DNA from: Sceloporus undulatus
Taxonomy: Eukaryota > Chordata > Lepidosauria > Squamata > Phrynosomatidae
Assembly (NCBI RefSeq): GCF_019175285.1
Contig: NC_056524.1
Span: forward strand, 172,816,551 to 172,880,550
DNA: 64,000 nt
Direction: 5' to 3'
The notes under the pieces are model-generated. The model saw only the letters and a list, made by a program, of their open reading frames with translations. It was not told the origin of the DNA and made no database searches. Below, in pieces: positions 46,901 through 56,279 of this stretch. The stretch's first letter is position 1; each line of letters opens with the position of its first letter. The translations under genes and the position numbers were made by a program.

Positions 46901-48824
46901 TGAAAGGGCTAAAATTATACTATCAATGTGGTATCATAAAAGAGGGGGCTATTGAAGTATCAATAGCATTTTTAAAATATGTATTTCTTTGCTATTTTCT
47001 GTTGTGTGCATTTCCTTCATCTAGGTGAAGAAGTGAGTGTTGTTGGCTTTGGTGTCTTTGGGCAAGCCTGCAGCCCATCTGTAACATCAGGGATCCTTTC
47101 AGCTGTGATCACTGTGGAAGATAAGCCTGTGATGCTTCAAGCAACCTGTGCGGTTCATGGTGGCTCAAGTGGGGGAGCTCTCTTTGCTAGGCGCAGTGGA
47201 AAACTCCTAGGTATATAGTGTACTGTCTCTCAGTCTCTCTCCCACTTCCACCTCCCATCTCCTGATCTCACTGGGCAAGCATAGAAATCACTGCTAGAGA
47301 GGAATTTAATCTTATATGAACTGGTACTTTAGTTTTCTTGTAGAAGTCAAGTTTCTAGCCCTTAGAGTTGAAAGGAGTGGTTTAAAAATAAGCATGTGGA
47401 GCCAGATCAGGAATCCCATTTGTCAAGACTTGGGGTGTATCCACACAACAGAAATAAAGTGATTAGACACCACTCTAACGGCCGTGACTCTATCCTATAG
47501 AATACGGGGATTTGTAGTTTGGTGAGGCACAAAATGTCTCTGATAGGCCAGGCTGAATACTTCCCCAAACTACAAATCCCAGGATTACACAGGATAGCAA
47601 GCAGTAGCAATAGCAAGTACATTTTTATACCGCTTATCAGTGCACTTAAGCACTCTCTAAATGGTTTACAATGTGTAAGCCAATTCCCCCAACAAGCTGG
47701 ATAATAGTGACCTCAGAAGAATGCAAGCCTGAGTCGAACCTAAGCCCCTGGCTGATATTGAACTCACAACCTTGTGGTTTGAGAGTAAGTGGCTGCAGTA
47801 CAGGCATTTAACCACTGCACTACCAAGATGGAGCCATGACAGTTGAAGTGGTATCAAACTGCTTGATTTCTGTAGTGTGGAAGAACCCCTGGTCTTCATC
47901 ACAATTTCAGGATTTTAGACTAGAGAATTGATAGTAATCCTGAAAGTCTTGGAGATAAGAAGCTCTACATTCCTATGCTAATTCTGCCATTTTCATTTTA
48001 TTGATTGCTTTGAGGCTAGTATCCATAGCAACTAATATCATTAAAAGCAATAATTAGTGGAATCAACAGTTAATAATAGATGAAAGAGAAATAGCAGCAG
48101 ATAAAATAAAACTCTTTAAAATAAATTCATATCCAAAATGCCTTTGCATAAACAGCAGAGGGAATCCTTTGGATTTCAAAATTCGTTTTAATATAGCAAT
48201 GTCTGTTGAAATCTATGCTGAAACAGCTGGAGGAAAACATGGTTAGTTGTTAAGTCTGATCGGAGCCGCAGTCCAATACCATTTGGAGAGCTGCAGGTTT
48301 TGCACGCTTGGTTTAATATAAGAGTAGACAAAACTTGTTTCTCCAGGTATTATTGGACTGTAGTTCCCAGCATCTGTCTAGGAGCGATAGGAGAGCCATC
48401 CAGTGGCATCTCAGTTATCTACCCCTTGTTTAATATTTGGTGACTGTGTAACTTCTTCTGAGGTAGTGGATGATGTATGTTTCTGAGTGTGTAGATGTGT
48501 GTAGATGTGGGACAAGAATCTAACACAGTTGAAATACTGTAAGACTTAGTTTTTCTCCTCTTCTCTCCTCCTGTCCCGGTGCCCATCTGCCCTGCTCCAA
48601 CTACAGGTATCGTGGCCAGCAATACCAGGGATAACAGCATAGGTGTGACGTATCCACACCTGAACTTCAGCATTCCCATTACTGTCCTGAAGCCAGCCAT
48701 TTTGGAATTCATCCACAACAGAAGCCTCCGTGCCTTCAAGGAGTTAGACAGGGTGGGTGACAGGATCCAGGTTGTTTGGAGGCTCCAAAGAGAACCAGAA
48801 GAGATACCTCTCAGCAAGTTGTGA
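37948..48824 (+). CDS. TYSND1: TYSND1, peroxisomal trypsin-domain leader-peptide processing protease
   Basis: Serine protease of the peroxisomal matrix that trims PTS2 leader peptides and processes PTS1 beta-oxidation enzymes in mammals. Coding exons are 37948-39116, 40444-40574, 47025-47210 and 48607-48824: 1704 nt, 567 residues against 566 in human. The C-terminus is SKL, the PTS1 import signal. The catalytic triad is visible: His372 in LTCRHVVSG, Asp409 in SPYDVALVEL, Ser482 in HGGSSGGALF. The N-terminal half matches the family (GPWSSSGVLL, GIVLCHGSIF, WFALLRI). The start ATG lies 30 nt after a strong acceptor, suggesting a non-coding exon upstream. Phases agree at all junctions and the frame is unbroken. 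The intron between the second and third coding exons is 6.4 kb and holds SINE, MITE and copia insertions. The gene lies downstream of SAR1A as in human. Confidence 0.97.
39162..39382 (+). mobile_element. pogo/Tigger-type MITE (MER2-like)
   Basis: Left end TACAGTGGGCCCTTGGTATC and right end GAGGACCGACTGTA, in TYSND1 intron 1. Closely similar to 14780-14987, with the CTTATATAAAATGG-type block preserved. Confidence 0.85.
39657..39716 (+). mobile_element. CR1 LINE 3' tail
   Basis: CTTGTGATCTCTTCCAACTC followed by CTACGATTCTATGATTCTAT is the diagnostic 3' end of CR1, with its ATTCTATG repeats instead of poly(A). Confidence 0.8.
39845..39955. mobile_element. Short foldback hAT-like MITE
   Basis: CCAGATGTCATGGAACATCA, GCTCCCATAATCC on the left and GATGGGAATTGCAGTGCAAC, AACATCTGG on the right are complementary. 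Similar short palindromes occur at 49010-49110 and 54845-54945. Confidence 0.55.
40067..40278. mobile_element. Foldback MITE copy
   Basis: Arms AATGCAGTTTGACACCACTT and AAGTGATATCAAACTGAATT; the right end reads CTGCAGTGTGGATGCTGCC. TYSND1 intron 1, about 165 bp before coding exon 2. Confidence 0.85.
40795..41005 (+). mobile_element. 5S-rRNA-derived SINE
   Basis: GTAAGCCTAAGTACCCTAAA, GGCATCAGATCCG, TCTTGGAAGCTAGCGGGGTC, AGCCCTGGTTGGTACTTG, AATGGGAAGCCATCAATGAA, CTATAGGCTGTATTT follows 5S rRNA end to end. The unit-specific tail (GATATTCCTTGCCTAAG, AACCCTATGAAATTCATGAG) is shared with 9470-9690. TYSND1 intron. Confidence 0.85.
41509..41730. mobile_element. Foldback MITE copy
   Basis: GGCTGCTGCCACACAGCAGA at the left and CTGTAGTGTAGATGCAGCC at the right, with diverged complementary arms. 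It ends about 155 bp before the copia element. Confidence 0.85.
41881..41885. repeat. Target-site duplication of the copia element, left
   Basis: GGAAA directly before the LTR start TGTTA; the same five bases follow the right end at 46793-46797. Five base pairs is the usual size for Ty1/copia insertions. Confidence 0.8.
41886..42554 (+). repeat. Left LTR of the copia element
   Basis: 669 bp from TGTTAAG to CCCTGACA, with TATA-like sequence near 42190-42205 and AATAAA near 42290. Its last 119 bp (42436-42554) are repeated exactly at 46674-46792, the right end of the element. The left border is set by the GGAAA duplication. Confidence 0.75.
42556..42570 (+). promoter_or_regulatory. Copia primer-binding site for initiator tRNA-Met (internal)
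   Basis: GGGTTATGGGCCCAG is a perfect 15-nt complement of the vertebrate initiator tRNA-Met anticodon arm (CTGGGCCCATAACCC) and lies one base after the LTR end. Drosophila copia is known to be primed by an internal half of this tRNA. The tRNA sequence is from memory. Confidence 0.75.
45891..46050 (-). mobile_element. L2-like LINE 3' end inserted into the copia element
   Basis: AAT units followed by TTTTTATTTATATCCCGCAC, GGTCAGGGCGGCTTACAGTA and an A-rich stretch: the same 3' end type as 756-1075, on the minus strand. It postdates the copia insertion. A short direct repeat (ATTTA) can be seen at its borders. Confidence 0.75.
46674..46792 (+). repeat. Right terminal repeat of the copia element
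   Basis: 119 bp identical to 42436-42554, ending CATCCCTGACA and followed by the target duplication GGAAA. Confidence 0.85.
47430..47890. mobile_element. Foldback MITE copy split by a SINE
   Basis: The left arm (GGGTGTATCCACACAACAG, ACACCACTCTAACGGCC) and right arm (GGAGCCATGACAGTTGAAGT, TCTGTAGTGTGG) are separated by a SINE at 47590-47826, which therefore inserted later. TYSND1 intron 3. Confidence 0.85.
47590..47826 (-). mobile_element. SINE with tRNA-like head and LINE-like tail
   Basis: The minus strand begins GGTAGTGCAGTGGTTAAATG (A-box region), contains GTTGTGAGTTCAATATC (B-box region), and ends CTGATAAGCGGTATAAAAAT, GTACTTGCTATTGCTACTGC. The tail resembles an L2/CR1 3' end, suggesting mobilisation by such a LINE. 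Confidence 0.75.
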
Positions 48825-49510
48825 GAGTCTTCAGAAGCAAGAGGGAAAATGTGTACAGATCAGTCACATGAGGGTGGGAAGCTCCTATCTCTAGATGCCC
48901 AACTAAGTTATGAAATGCACATTAAATTTTGGAATGGTTTGCTTTGTGAGGCATTGGATTTGGTTTTAGCAGGATTTTCCTCACCTGAACTCAAGTTTGG
49001 AAATGTTTCATTTTAAACTACAACCCCCATAATCCCCCAGCCAGCATGGTCAGTAGCCATGCTGATTGAGGAAGGGCATTCTGGGAGCTGTAGGCCAAGA
49101 AAGCAACTTTCCTGGGCTGTTTTTAAAAACCTTTCCGACATTTTGAGTAATTTATCTCTTTCCTTAAACTGGGTATAGGGAACTTAGGGAACAAAACAAT
49201 CTTGCCAGTTGTTGAACGACAACAGTGTTGTGGTTGGACCAAAATCCCTTGCCATCAGGCACATTGGCTGAGTCTTATGGGTTTGTAGTCCAAAACACTA
49301 TGAAGACCCCAAATTCCCCACTTCTGCCTTAATTCTTTCACCATGGCTGCCTCTTATCCCCATATGTGTTTCCATCTAGTTGCAGCCATCTTGCTGCAAA
49401 ATCCACCTTTTTGTGTGTGTGAAGCCTCTAGTTTTATCCCATTAAAGCAACATTTCCTTAATTTTACTATGGTGTTCAATAATTAAATAATAAAGTTACA
49501 GATGACGGAA
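48825..49510 (+). terminator. TYSND1: TYSND1 3' UTR and poly(A) signal
   Basis: AATAAA at 49489-49494 is the first canonical signal after the stop, about 665 nt downstream. A small palindrome (ACTACAACCCCCATAATCC near 49017) of a foldback MITE lies in the UTR. Sequence beyond 49510 turns into AAT-rich repeat. Confidence 0.6.
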
Positions 49511-49689
49511 TAATAATAATCATAATAATAATAAGTATTAGCTTTTTTATTGGTTGATGTTCAGTGTTTCTTATTGCCCACCAGAAAGTGCCACTGTTCT
49601 GAGCAATTTTGTATGCAACCAGGAAATATATTCAGCGCTAGCCATGTTGGCAATTCAGCAAAATGCAACAAAATACGAAATCCACAAGA

Positions 49690-49860
49690 GCACAATACAG
49701 TATATTGGTTGGCTAATTGAAACACATCATGCAAGGTTTCGATGCTCTACTGGCAGCTTCATCAGGCAAAACATGTTTAAAAAACATACAGGAGAAGAAA
49801 GGTGGTAATGGTAGAGTCACAGGCCTACATTTTGTATCAGATGTTTGTGTTGTCATTTGG
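49690..49860 (-). mobile_element. Dispersed repeat with hammerhead-like motif
   Basis: Minus strand CCTGATGAAGCTGCCAG, then GAGCATCGAAACC (49731-49767). The plus strand continues ATACAGGAGAAGAAAGG, as at 10080-10110. It is possibly a Penelope-type remnant. Confidence 0.5.
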
Positions 49861-49869
49861 TTGTTTTGG

Positions 49870-50280
49870 AGGGCTCTCACTGGACGTTATCAGACAAGGG
49901 AAATTGGAAGTATAATCCAATGGCAATCCAAACGCAATCATGGGGTTTCAGGTTATTGTGTGATAGACTACCACACGCAATTTCGGGCAATGGGAAGTCA
50001 GTCCGAACGCAATTGGGGTTTCATGTTATTGCGTGAGAGGTGATCACACACAATTTTGGGCAATGGCAAGCTATTTTTGGGCAATGAGAAGTCAGGTAAA
50101 TAGCAAGTTCACGTGAATGTGTTCTGGCCCCACTTTCTTTTCATTCGAAATTAAGAGAAATTCCTCCCACGTGATAAATTAAAGAGTGGTCAAAGACTAT
50201 TCGCCTTGGTCATGTGGGGATTAGGGATAAAGGGCGGGATTATTTTTCTTTTTGATTTGTGATAATTTACAGAGGAGTGG
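49870..50280. repeat. Unassigned repeat-like stretch
   Basis: The phrase GGGCAATGGGAAGTCAG recurs in variant form at about 49986, 50058 and 50080, and AACGCAAT recurs twice. It may be a decayed MITE. No coding potential. Confidence 0.4.
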
Positions 50281-50439
50281 GAATCATGCTGTCAACAGAA
50301 AACTATGTGTCCAAAAGCCAAGGCTATGTACCCATTTGGACACAACTTTAAAAATGCCTTGTTTGTGTCACTGAGTCTTGCAGATTCTTTCTTTGACCAT
50401 TTATTGCTCACTGTGTTTCTGTAACCTCCAAAACACACA

Positions 50440-50610
50440 CTGGTGATACCTTTATTGGAACAACTAGAAAGCATACATGTGCAGAAAAGGTAGCTTTCAA
50501 AGGTCACTAGTTTCTTTATCAGGTGACAGTACAAAGTTAATGCAAGGGAAAAACTGGCACTGTTGTAGTCACAGATTGCAGGTCTGCATGTTAGTTGACA
50601 AAGGCCTTTA
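50440..50610 (-). mobile_element. Dispersed repeat with degenerate hammerhead-like motif
   Basis: Minus strand ACCTGATAAAGAAACTAGTG, ACCTTTGAAAGCTACC, followed by TCTAGTTGTTCCAATAAAGG. The 3' part with TTCCAATAAAGGTATCAC looks like the end of a dispersed family. Confidence 0.5.
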
Positions 50611-51055
50611 GACCCTGTCTCCTCCTTGCCTAAAAAGACAATGGGAAGTACAAAGAATGCAAAAGTTCAAAGACAGAATTCATAAATAACTAATAAATGT
50701 TAAGGTACAAGGGCATATTTCAAATCAGATCCCGATGGATATTCGTGAATAAGAAACCTCCATGGTAGAAATTGATAGCTGCTGGTTTATTTGACTTTCT
50801 TGATAGTAAGGACTGAGGACAAACATGTTGCCTAGCAGTATAGAATCCATTGGTCTGGTGAACTAAAATGAGCAAAATGCTTGAATAGAAGACACCAAAT
50901 GATAGCCATTCAGTGCCCAGCCTCCCAAACAGGTCATTCAAATGTCCCTGCCCATCTGTCCCCTCTTATGTCTAGCTGAAGCAGAATGACAGGATGAAAA
51001 TTCACACACACAGTGGCTTGGTTTGAATGTATTGTGTTGATGGCCTAACTCTTGT

Positions 51056-51262
51056 TGCTGCCACACTATAGAAATAAAGCAATTTGACATCACTTAATGT
51101 CCATGACTCAGTGCTATGGAATCCTAAGTTTTATATCAGAACTCTCTGACAGAGAAAGCTAAATAGCTCACAAAACTACAAATCCCAGAATTCCATAGTA
51201 TTGAGTCACGGCAATTAAAGCAGTGTCAAACTGTTTTGTTTCTGCACTGTTGGCAGCAGCCT
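51056..51262. mobile_element. Foldback MITE copy
   Basis: TGCTGCCACACTATAGAAAT on the left, TCTGCACTGTTGGCAGCAGC on the right, and a well-kept right arm with CAAATCCCAGAATTCCATAG. A fragment of another right arm is at about 51575-51620. Confidence 0.85.
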
Positions 51263-51713
51263 CTCTTCCTGTGGGCATAAAATACTGATTGCATGAACCT
51301 AACTCCCCAGTGCAATGATAGAGATGTGCACATACACATATAATCTAAATTGGATGTGCATCTGAGAGTGGGGACACAGGTCATCTGTCTGTCGCTTTGA
51401 GTTGGTTGTGAATTTCAAAGTACACCTGAACACACCCTGGTGGCCACTCTGTTGTGCTACATATTGGCTGAAGTCCTTCATGGAGCTTGTAGAGTATAAA
51501 TCTCTGTGTGTGGAGTTAACATGTTGGGAATTTAGAATTCATTGGCAGAGAATTTCCAAATAATCCTTTCAAAACTCAGGATTCCAGAGGATGGAACCAT
51601 GGCAGTTAAAGTGGAATCATAGTGATATAATCATGCATTGCAAAAGGGCATAAGACACCAACAGGACTCTTGCTGCCATGCTATGTGGAACTAGATCTGG
51701 TTCAAACCAAGAA

Positions 51714-51931
51714 TAGAGTGGGCCCTTGGTATGTGCTGAGGTTTGGATCCAGAACTCCCTATGGATACCTAAATCATGCTGAAGTCCCATTAAATACCAT
51801 GCCAGAGTAAAGTAGTGTCCCTTATATAAAATGGCAAAATTAAGTTGTTTTTTTAATTGTATGTGAATATTTTCAAACCATGGTTGGATGATTCCATGAA
51901 CGCAGAATCCATGGATACAGAGGGAACTCTA
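51714..51931 (+). mobile_element. pogo/Tigger-type MITE (MER2-like), diverged
   Basis: GGCCCTTGGTATGTGCTGAG, GAAGTCCCATTAAATACCAT and CCTTATATAAAATGGCAAAA identify it. The right end GAGGGAACTCTA is diverged. Confidence 0.8.
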
Positions 51932-52129
51932 TGGAATTGTGGTGCTTGGTAAATGATCATTCTTGTTTATGTCGTTTGTTGTTAACTGCTCTCGAGTGGA
52001 ATTTGATTCATGACGATCTTGTGGACCTCCTCTCTTCAATCTCTTTGCTCAGGCCCTGCAGGCTCAGACCTATGTCCTCCCTAACTGGGGGGCTCGACAG
52101 ACTGGCAGTTTATGCTGGTCTGCGTGTGC

Positions 52130-52445
52130 GGTAGGGCTCAGTGTTCACACACTCCAAGCCCTTCTTTCTCTTCTGGGGCACCATTATGCCATGTGCCCTT
52201 CCAGATGGCGTGCACCATGATGACATCCCTTGTGCACAGCACCCAAACAGCGCTATGAACAAGGGGTATCATAACACTGCACTGTGGTGTTTATGATGCC
52301 CCTTCTATGGCGCAAAAAAGACCCCCTTTTCAGGGCTTCTTTTTGCTCCGTGTTCAGGCTGCAGTGTGTGGTTGCTACGGCTTGCTTCCAGGAAAGAAGA
52401 GGAGGCTGGATGCCACCGATCTGTACAGTCCCTGTGTCTATCCAT
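52130..52445. other. GC-richer unassigned segment
   Basis: Contains a local GGGGTATCATAACAC / GTGTTTATGATGCCCC inverted pair and a fairly high GC content. No domain is seen in the open frame 52284-52799, and its 3' half is antisense LINE. Probably a non-coding transposon. Confidence 0.35.
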
Positions 52446-52454
52446 TTGACATGT

Positions 52455-52735
52455 GGTCTTCTTTTTCTACTGCCACCTTTCCTAGCATCATTGCCTTTCC
52501 TAATGATTCAGTGTTCCTCATGGTGTGGCTGGGCAAAGTATGAGAGCCTCAGATTAGTCATCCTGGCTTCCAGGGATAGTTTGGGCTTGATCTGCTCTAG
52601 AACCCATTTGTTTGTCTTTTTGGAAGACCATGGAATCCTTAGCACTCTTCTCCAGCACCACATCTCAATTGAATTGATTTTCTTCCTATTGTCATCCCCT
52701 CCCAGTGTCCAGCGGTCATCTCAATACATGATGTT
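52455..52735 (-). mobile_element. RTE/BovB-like LINE 3' fragment
   Basis: The plus strand carries CTTGATCTGCTCTAGAACCC, ATTTGTTTGTCTTTTTGGAA, GACCATGGAATCCTTAGCAC, the reverse complement of the BovB ORF2 end region (TNKWVLEQIK-like), as also seen at 20440-20955. Confidence 0.7.
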
Positions 52736-52747
52736 TATACTCATTTA

Positions 52748-52930
52748 TACCAGAAGACACCAGTTTTTGAATCCCTGCTTGCCCAAAGAAACCAATTAGG
52801 TGACCTTGGGCAAGTCACACTCTCTCAGCCTCAGAGGATGGCAATGGCAAATCCCACGAAAACTTCATGATAGCTTCTCCTTAGGGTTGCCATAAGTTGG
52901 AAAAGACTTGAAGGCACAAAACGACAATAC
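52748..52930 (+). mobile_element. tRNA-derived SINE copy
   Basis: GACCTTGGGCAAGTCACACT, CTCTCAGCCTCAGAGGATGG, CTTGAAGGCACAAAACGACA. The head is eroded. Confidence 0.8.
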
Positions 52931-53179
52931 CAGAAAAAAAGAACACCAGAGACTTTCCATATATTTTTTTACTCTGAAAAGCTGTGGTGAATAGTAAAAT
53001 TTAGTTAGAACATGCTTGACATGAGGTGGAATTGTTTGACATCGGACTGATGAAAATCAGAACCCTATGCAAGTCAGAATTCAGTCCCTTGAATTCATTG
53101 GCGCTTACTCCCAGGGTTTAGGATTGCATCTAAAGAAGATAATCTGAGGATCTCCTTCAGGGTAATTTCAATTGCTTTC

Positions 53180-53400
53180 ATTTGTTGTTGTTACTGTGTG
53201 CCTTCAAGTAATTTCTGACTTATGGAAGTAGGTTATGACGACCCTAAGGTAAACCTTTCATGGAGTCTTCTTGGCAAGATTTCTGAGGTTGAGAGAGTAT
53301 GATTTGCCCAAGGACACTCAGTGGGTTTCCATGGCCAAGGTGGGATTTGAATCCTGGTCTCGAGAGTCCTAGCCCAACACTCAAACCACTACACCATGTT
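53180..53400 (-). mobile_element. tRNA-derived SINE copy
   Basis: Reverse orientation with a near-complete head: the plus strand ends CTCAAACCACTACACCATG (A box complement), and TTTGAATCCTGGTCTC is the B-box region. The tail starts TTGTTGTTGTTACTGTGTGC. Confidence 0.85.
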
Positions 53401-53404
53401 AGCA

Positions 53405-54100
53405 CATGCTTTCATTTACTGACGAAGGAAGTTGCATCAGAGCAAAATTCAACTGATTTCCATTTTAGAACAAAGTCTCATAATTTCCTATTTGTAGAAA
53501 GAGGGTGTGAGCTAACCTAGCATCCACTAGGAGGCAGCCTGGCCCTTTCAGCAGCTCCCCTGCACTGTGTCCAGCTGGGCTCTCAAGTATACCACAAGGA
53601 CACTGGAAACTGCTATCAGCACAGTGTTCCTTCTGTGAAAATGGTGCCATCAATCGGCATGTGCCATGAGCTGTTGGATAGCCAGAGGACTGACCAAAAT
53701 GTCATCTTCTCCAACAGTCTTTATCGAGCGTAATCCTAATTTTCTGCCTCCAGCTTGCTTTTTACAGGGACGGGAGGGATTGTCTGCTTGCAGTGTTAGT
53801 GTGAGGTTAAATTGCCCTTCAGGTTTCAGCCTTTTTTTTTTTTAGCTGCTAAAAATCTAAGATTTTAGACTTAAATCTTAGATTTAAATCTCTTTGTAGA
53901 GAGGGTGTAAGGCCTTGCTACCTCAGGCTTTGTGGAATTAAAAGACAAGTTTGCAAGTGTGAAAGTACCAGAGCCTGTCCTGATATACGCTGTATTTAAG
54001 AGCATTTATTCGCTGTATTTCTTCTGAAGACTGAACTGTGGGATTGCTCTTTTTCAAAACGCTAGCTCGAGGATGGGAATTGTGTGGTCCTACAGATTTT
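53405..54100. other. Intergenic stretch, no feature recognised
   Basis: A small AT-rich inverted repeat (CTAAGATTTTAGACTTAAAT region near 53858) is present. No gene or repeat family was seen otherwise. Confidence 0.5.
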
Positions 54101-54103
54101 GGT

Positions 54104-54280
54104 TGCTTTCATGCTACACAATTATAGCACTTTAATTACTGTGACGGCATTGTATGGAACCCTGGGATTTATAGTTTGGGGGGCATACTTAGACTTCTCA
54201 GCCAGAGTATTCTAATGCCACACCAAACAACAAATCTCGGGACTCTGCAGGATGCAGCCGTGCCAATTAAACTGGAAAAG
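54104..54280. mobile_element. Foldback MITE copy, diverged
   Basis: CCTGGGATTTATAGTTTGG on the left and CAACAAATCTCGGGACTC on the right are the paired arms; the terminal parts are weak. Confidence 0.65.
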
Positions 54281-54330
54281 AGATGGTTGTTGAATAGCAG
54301 CTTCCACAATTCTTCACCATAGGTTATGCT

Positions 54331-54464
54331 AGTGGTTCTCAACCTTTGGTCCTCCATTTGTTTTTGTCTTCAGCTCCCAGAAGGTCCAGCCAATTTGGCC
54401 AATAATAAGAAATTATGGGAGCTGAAGTCCAAATCATCTGGAGGTCCAAAGGTTGGAAACCACT
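54331..54464. mobile_element. hAT-like foldback MITE
   Basis: AGTGGTTCTCAACCTTTGG and CCAAAGGTTGGAAACCACT are near-perfect inverted ends. The interior is also palindromic (CTTCAGCTCCC / GGGAGCTGAAG). Confidence 0.8.
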
Positions 54465-54519
54465 GGGCTATGCGGTTTGGGATTCTGGGAGTTGTACTTC
54501 AGTAAGATTTCAAGAGGTG

Positions 54520-54840
54520 CACATTTATCACCCCTATTCTAGCTCATCTTTAAAACCTTCTTTAACCAGTTTTAAAACTAAGTTGAAGACCATCCTGTTC
54601 AGAGAAGCGTTCCCAGCCATTGTGTGACTATTGTTTGTTATTTGACTTTTTAATTTGTTGCCTGCTTTACTTTATCAAACCCTTTCCTGTATTTATATGT
54701 ATTATGCTATTATTTCTTAGATTGTACACCATGGACAGGTTTAATTTATACTTTTTATTGTTTGTATATACAGCGCTGTGTAAATCTACAGTGCTATATA
54801 AATAAAGCATAATAATAACAACAACAACAACAACAACAAC
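54520..54840 (+). mobile_element. L2/CR1-type LINE 3' end
   Basis: The frame at 54530-54627 encodes SLKPSLTSFKTKLKTILFRE, AFPAIV, the C-terminus of this ORF2 type, then a 3' UTR ending AGCGCTGTGTAAATCTACAG, TGCTATATAAATAAAGC and a TAA/CAA-rich tail. Confidence 0.8.
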
Positions 54841-55424
54841 CTGTGGCCCTTCAGATGTTGGACTGCAACTCCCCTAATCCCTCCCCATTGGTCATGCTAT
54901 CCAGGGATGATGGGAGTTACAGTCTGATCACATCTGGAGAGACACTGATTTTAAGGGTGCATCATCTTTTGTTTTTGAAATGATGCCAAGTTAGCTTCAG
55001 AGTTAGAGAGGATGATCAGTGAGATGGGATAGGGGAAGCTGAGGACAATTGTACGCCTTCTCACCTGTGAAATGTATCCTCCAGATGCATTTGCCTTCAG
55101 TTCTCATCAGCACCATCAGTACAGTATGATGGAAGTTCCAGTTTGACACACTTGGAGGGTACTGGGTTGAGGAAGACTGTGGGATAGTATGAAACTCAAA
55201 TCTTTGGACCAGAACTGGGCCTGCTGTTGAGCAGAGTGAAGTGGCCATCTCAGGTGAGGGTGTCAGAGAAAATGTCAGAGCAGAGCGGTGTGTGCCCTAT
55301 GGCTTGCTTTGCACCCTATAACCTTTTACAGACTGAGTGCACAAACTTCAACCCAGACCCCACTTATTTATTGCAAAGTCCCACGTCCCTCTGGTTTTCT
55401 AGTAAGAAACTCTGGCAAACTCTA

Positions 55425-55515
55425 TGCTAGGGCGACAGCATGTGTGCCAACAGAGAGGGCTCCGAATGCCACCTCTGGCACGTGTGTCATAGGTTCGCCA
55501 TCACTGACCTAGACT
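55425..55515 (-). mobile_element. Short MITE end ('CAGTGATGGCGAACC' type)
   Basis: Minus strand TAGGTCAGTGATGGCGAACC, TATGACACACGTGCCAGAGG, GGCATTCGGAGCCCTCTCTG. This is a common hAT-type repeat end; I name it from memory only. Confidence 0.5.
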
Positions 55516-55765
55516 GTTGAGATTACGTTACAGTGGAGCCCATTATCCTACCAGGGGTATTGAAATAAGTTTTAGTCTTCTCAGTATCTACACTTCCCAG
55601 TGTCTGGAATGGAGATGTGGAGAGAAGGACCATCTTTTCCTTGTTCTCAGGCCAGCAAATATCTCGTGATGATCCCAGTTGTAATACAAAAACAGCTGCT
55701 GCTGCTTCATTGGTTTTATAGACTATTCCTGGAGCCCTTTCACATTACCCAATTGCACCATTATT

Positions 55766-56090
55766 GAGATTACCACATCAAGGCTTACCATCCTTAAAAC
55801 GTGGCTAGATCGTCCCTAAAGCGCGAGGGTGTGATCGCCAATCACTCTTGTCTCCCGTGATGAAATTGTCATGGAGGCATCCCATCATTAAAGCATTTGC
55901 AGAGCTGCCATTTCTCTGCATAATAGGAACTTCCACTATACAGAGAAATGGAGGCTTTAATGCTTTAATGATGGGACACCTCCATGACAATTTCATCATG
56001 GGAAACAAGTGTGACCAGCGATCACACTCTGACATTTCAGGGATGATCTAGCCATGTTTTAAGGACGGTAAGCCTCCAAGTGGTAATCTC
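55766..56090. mobile_element. Foldback element, 325-bp near-palindrome
   Basis: GAGATTACCACATCAAGGCT is matched by AGCCTCCAAGTGGTAATCTC at the far end. The centre is CCATTTCTCTG, a loop of about 22 nt, and CAGAGAAATGG. Arms are about 150 bp with scattered mismatches. There is no similarity to the other foldback family here and no coding capacity. Confidence 0.85.
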
Positions 56091-56094
56091 CTAT

Positions 56095-56270
56095 GATTCC
56101 ACTTCACTATTAGCCATGGCTACATCCTAGAGAATCCTAGGATGTGTAGTTTTCAGAGCTCTCTGGCTGAAATTCCAAATACTGTAGTAAATCCAAGAAT
56201 CCCATAGGATGTTGCCATGGCAATTAAAGTGAAATCATAACCCTATAGTTGTGTAGTGTGAAAGAGTTCC
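56095..56270. mobile_element. Foldback MITE copy, diverged
   Basis: Arms around AGAATCCTAGGATGTGTAG and CCAAGAATCCCATAGGATG; right end TTGTGTAGTGTGAAAGAG. It lies directly beside the 325-bp palindrome. Confidence 0.65.
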
Positions 56271-56279
56271 TGATTCCTA

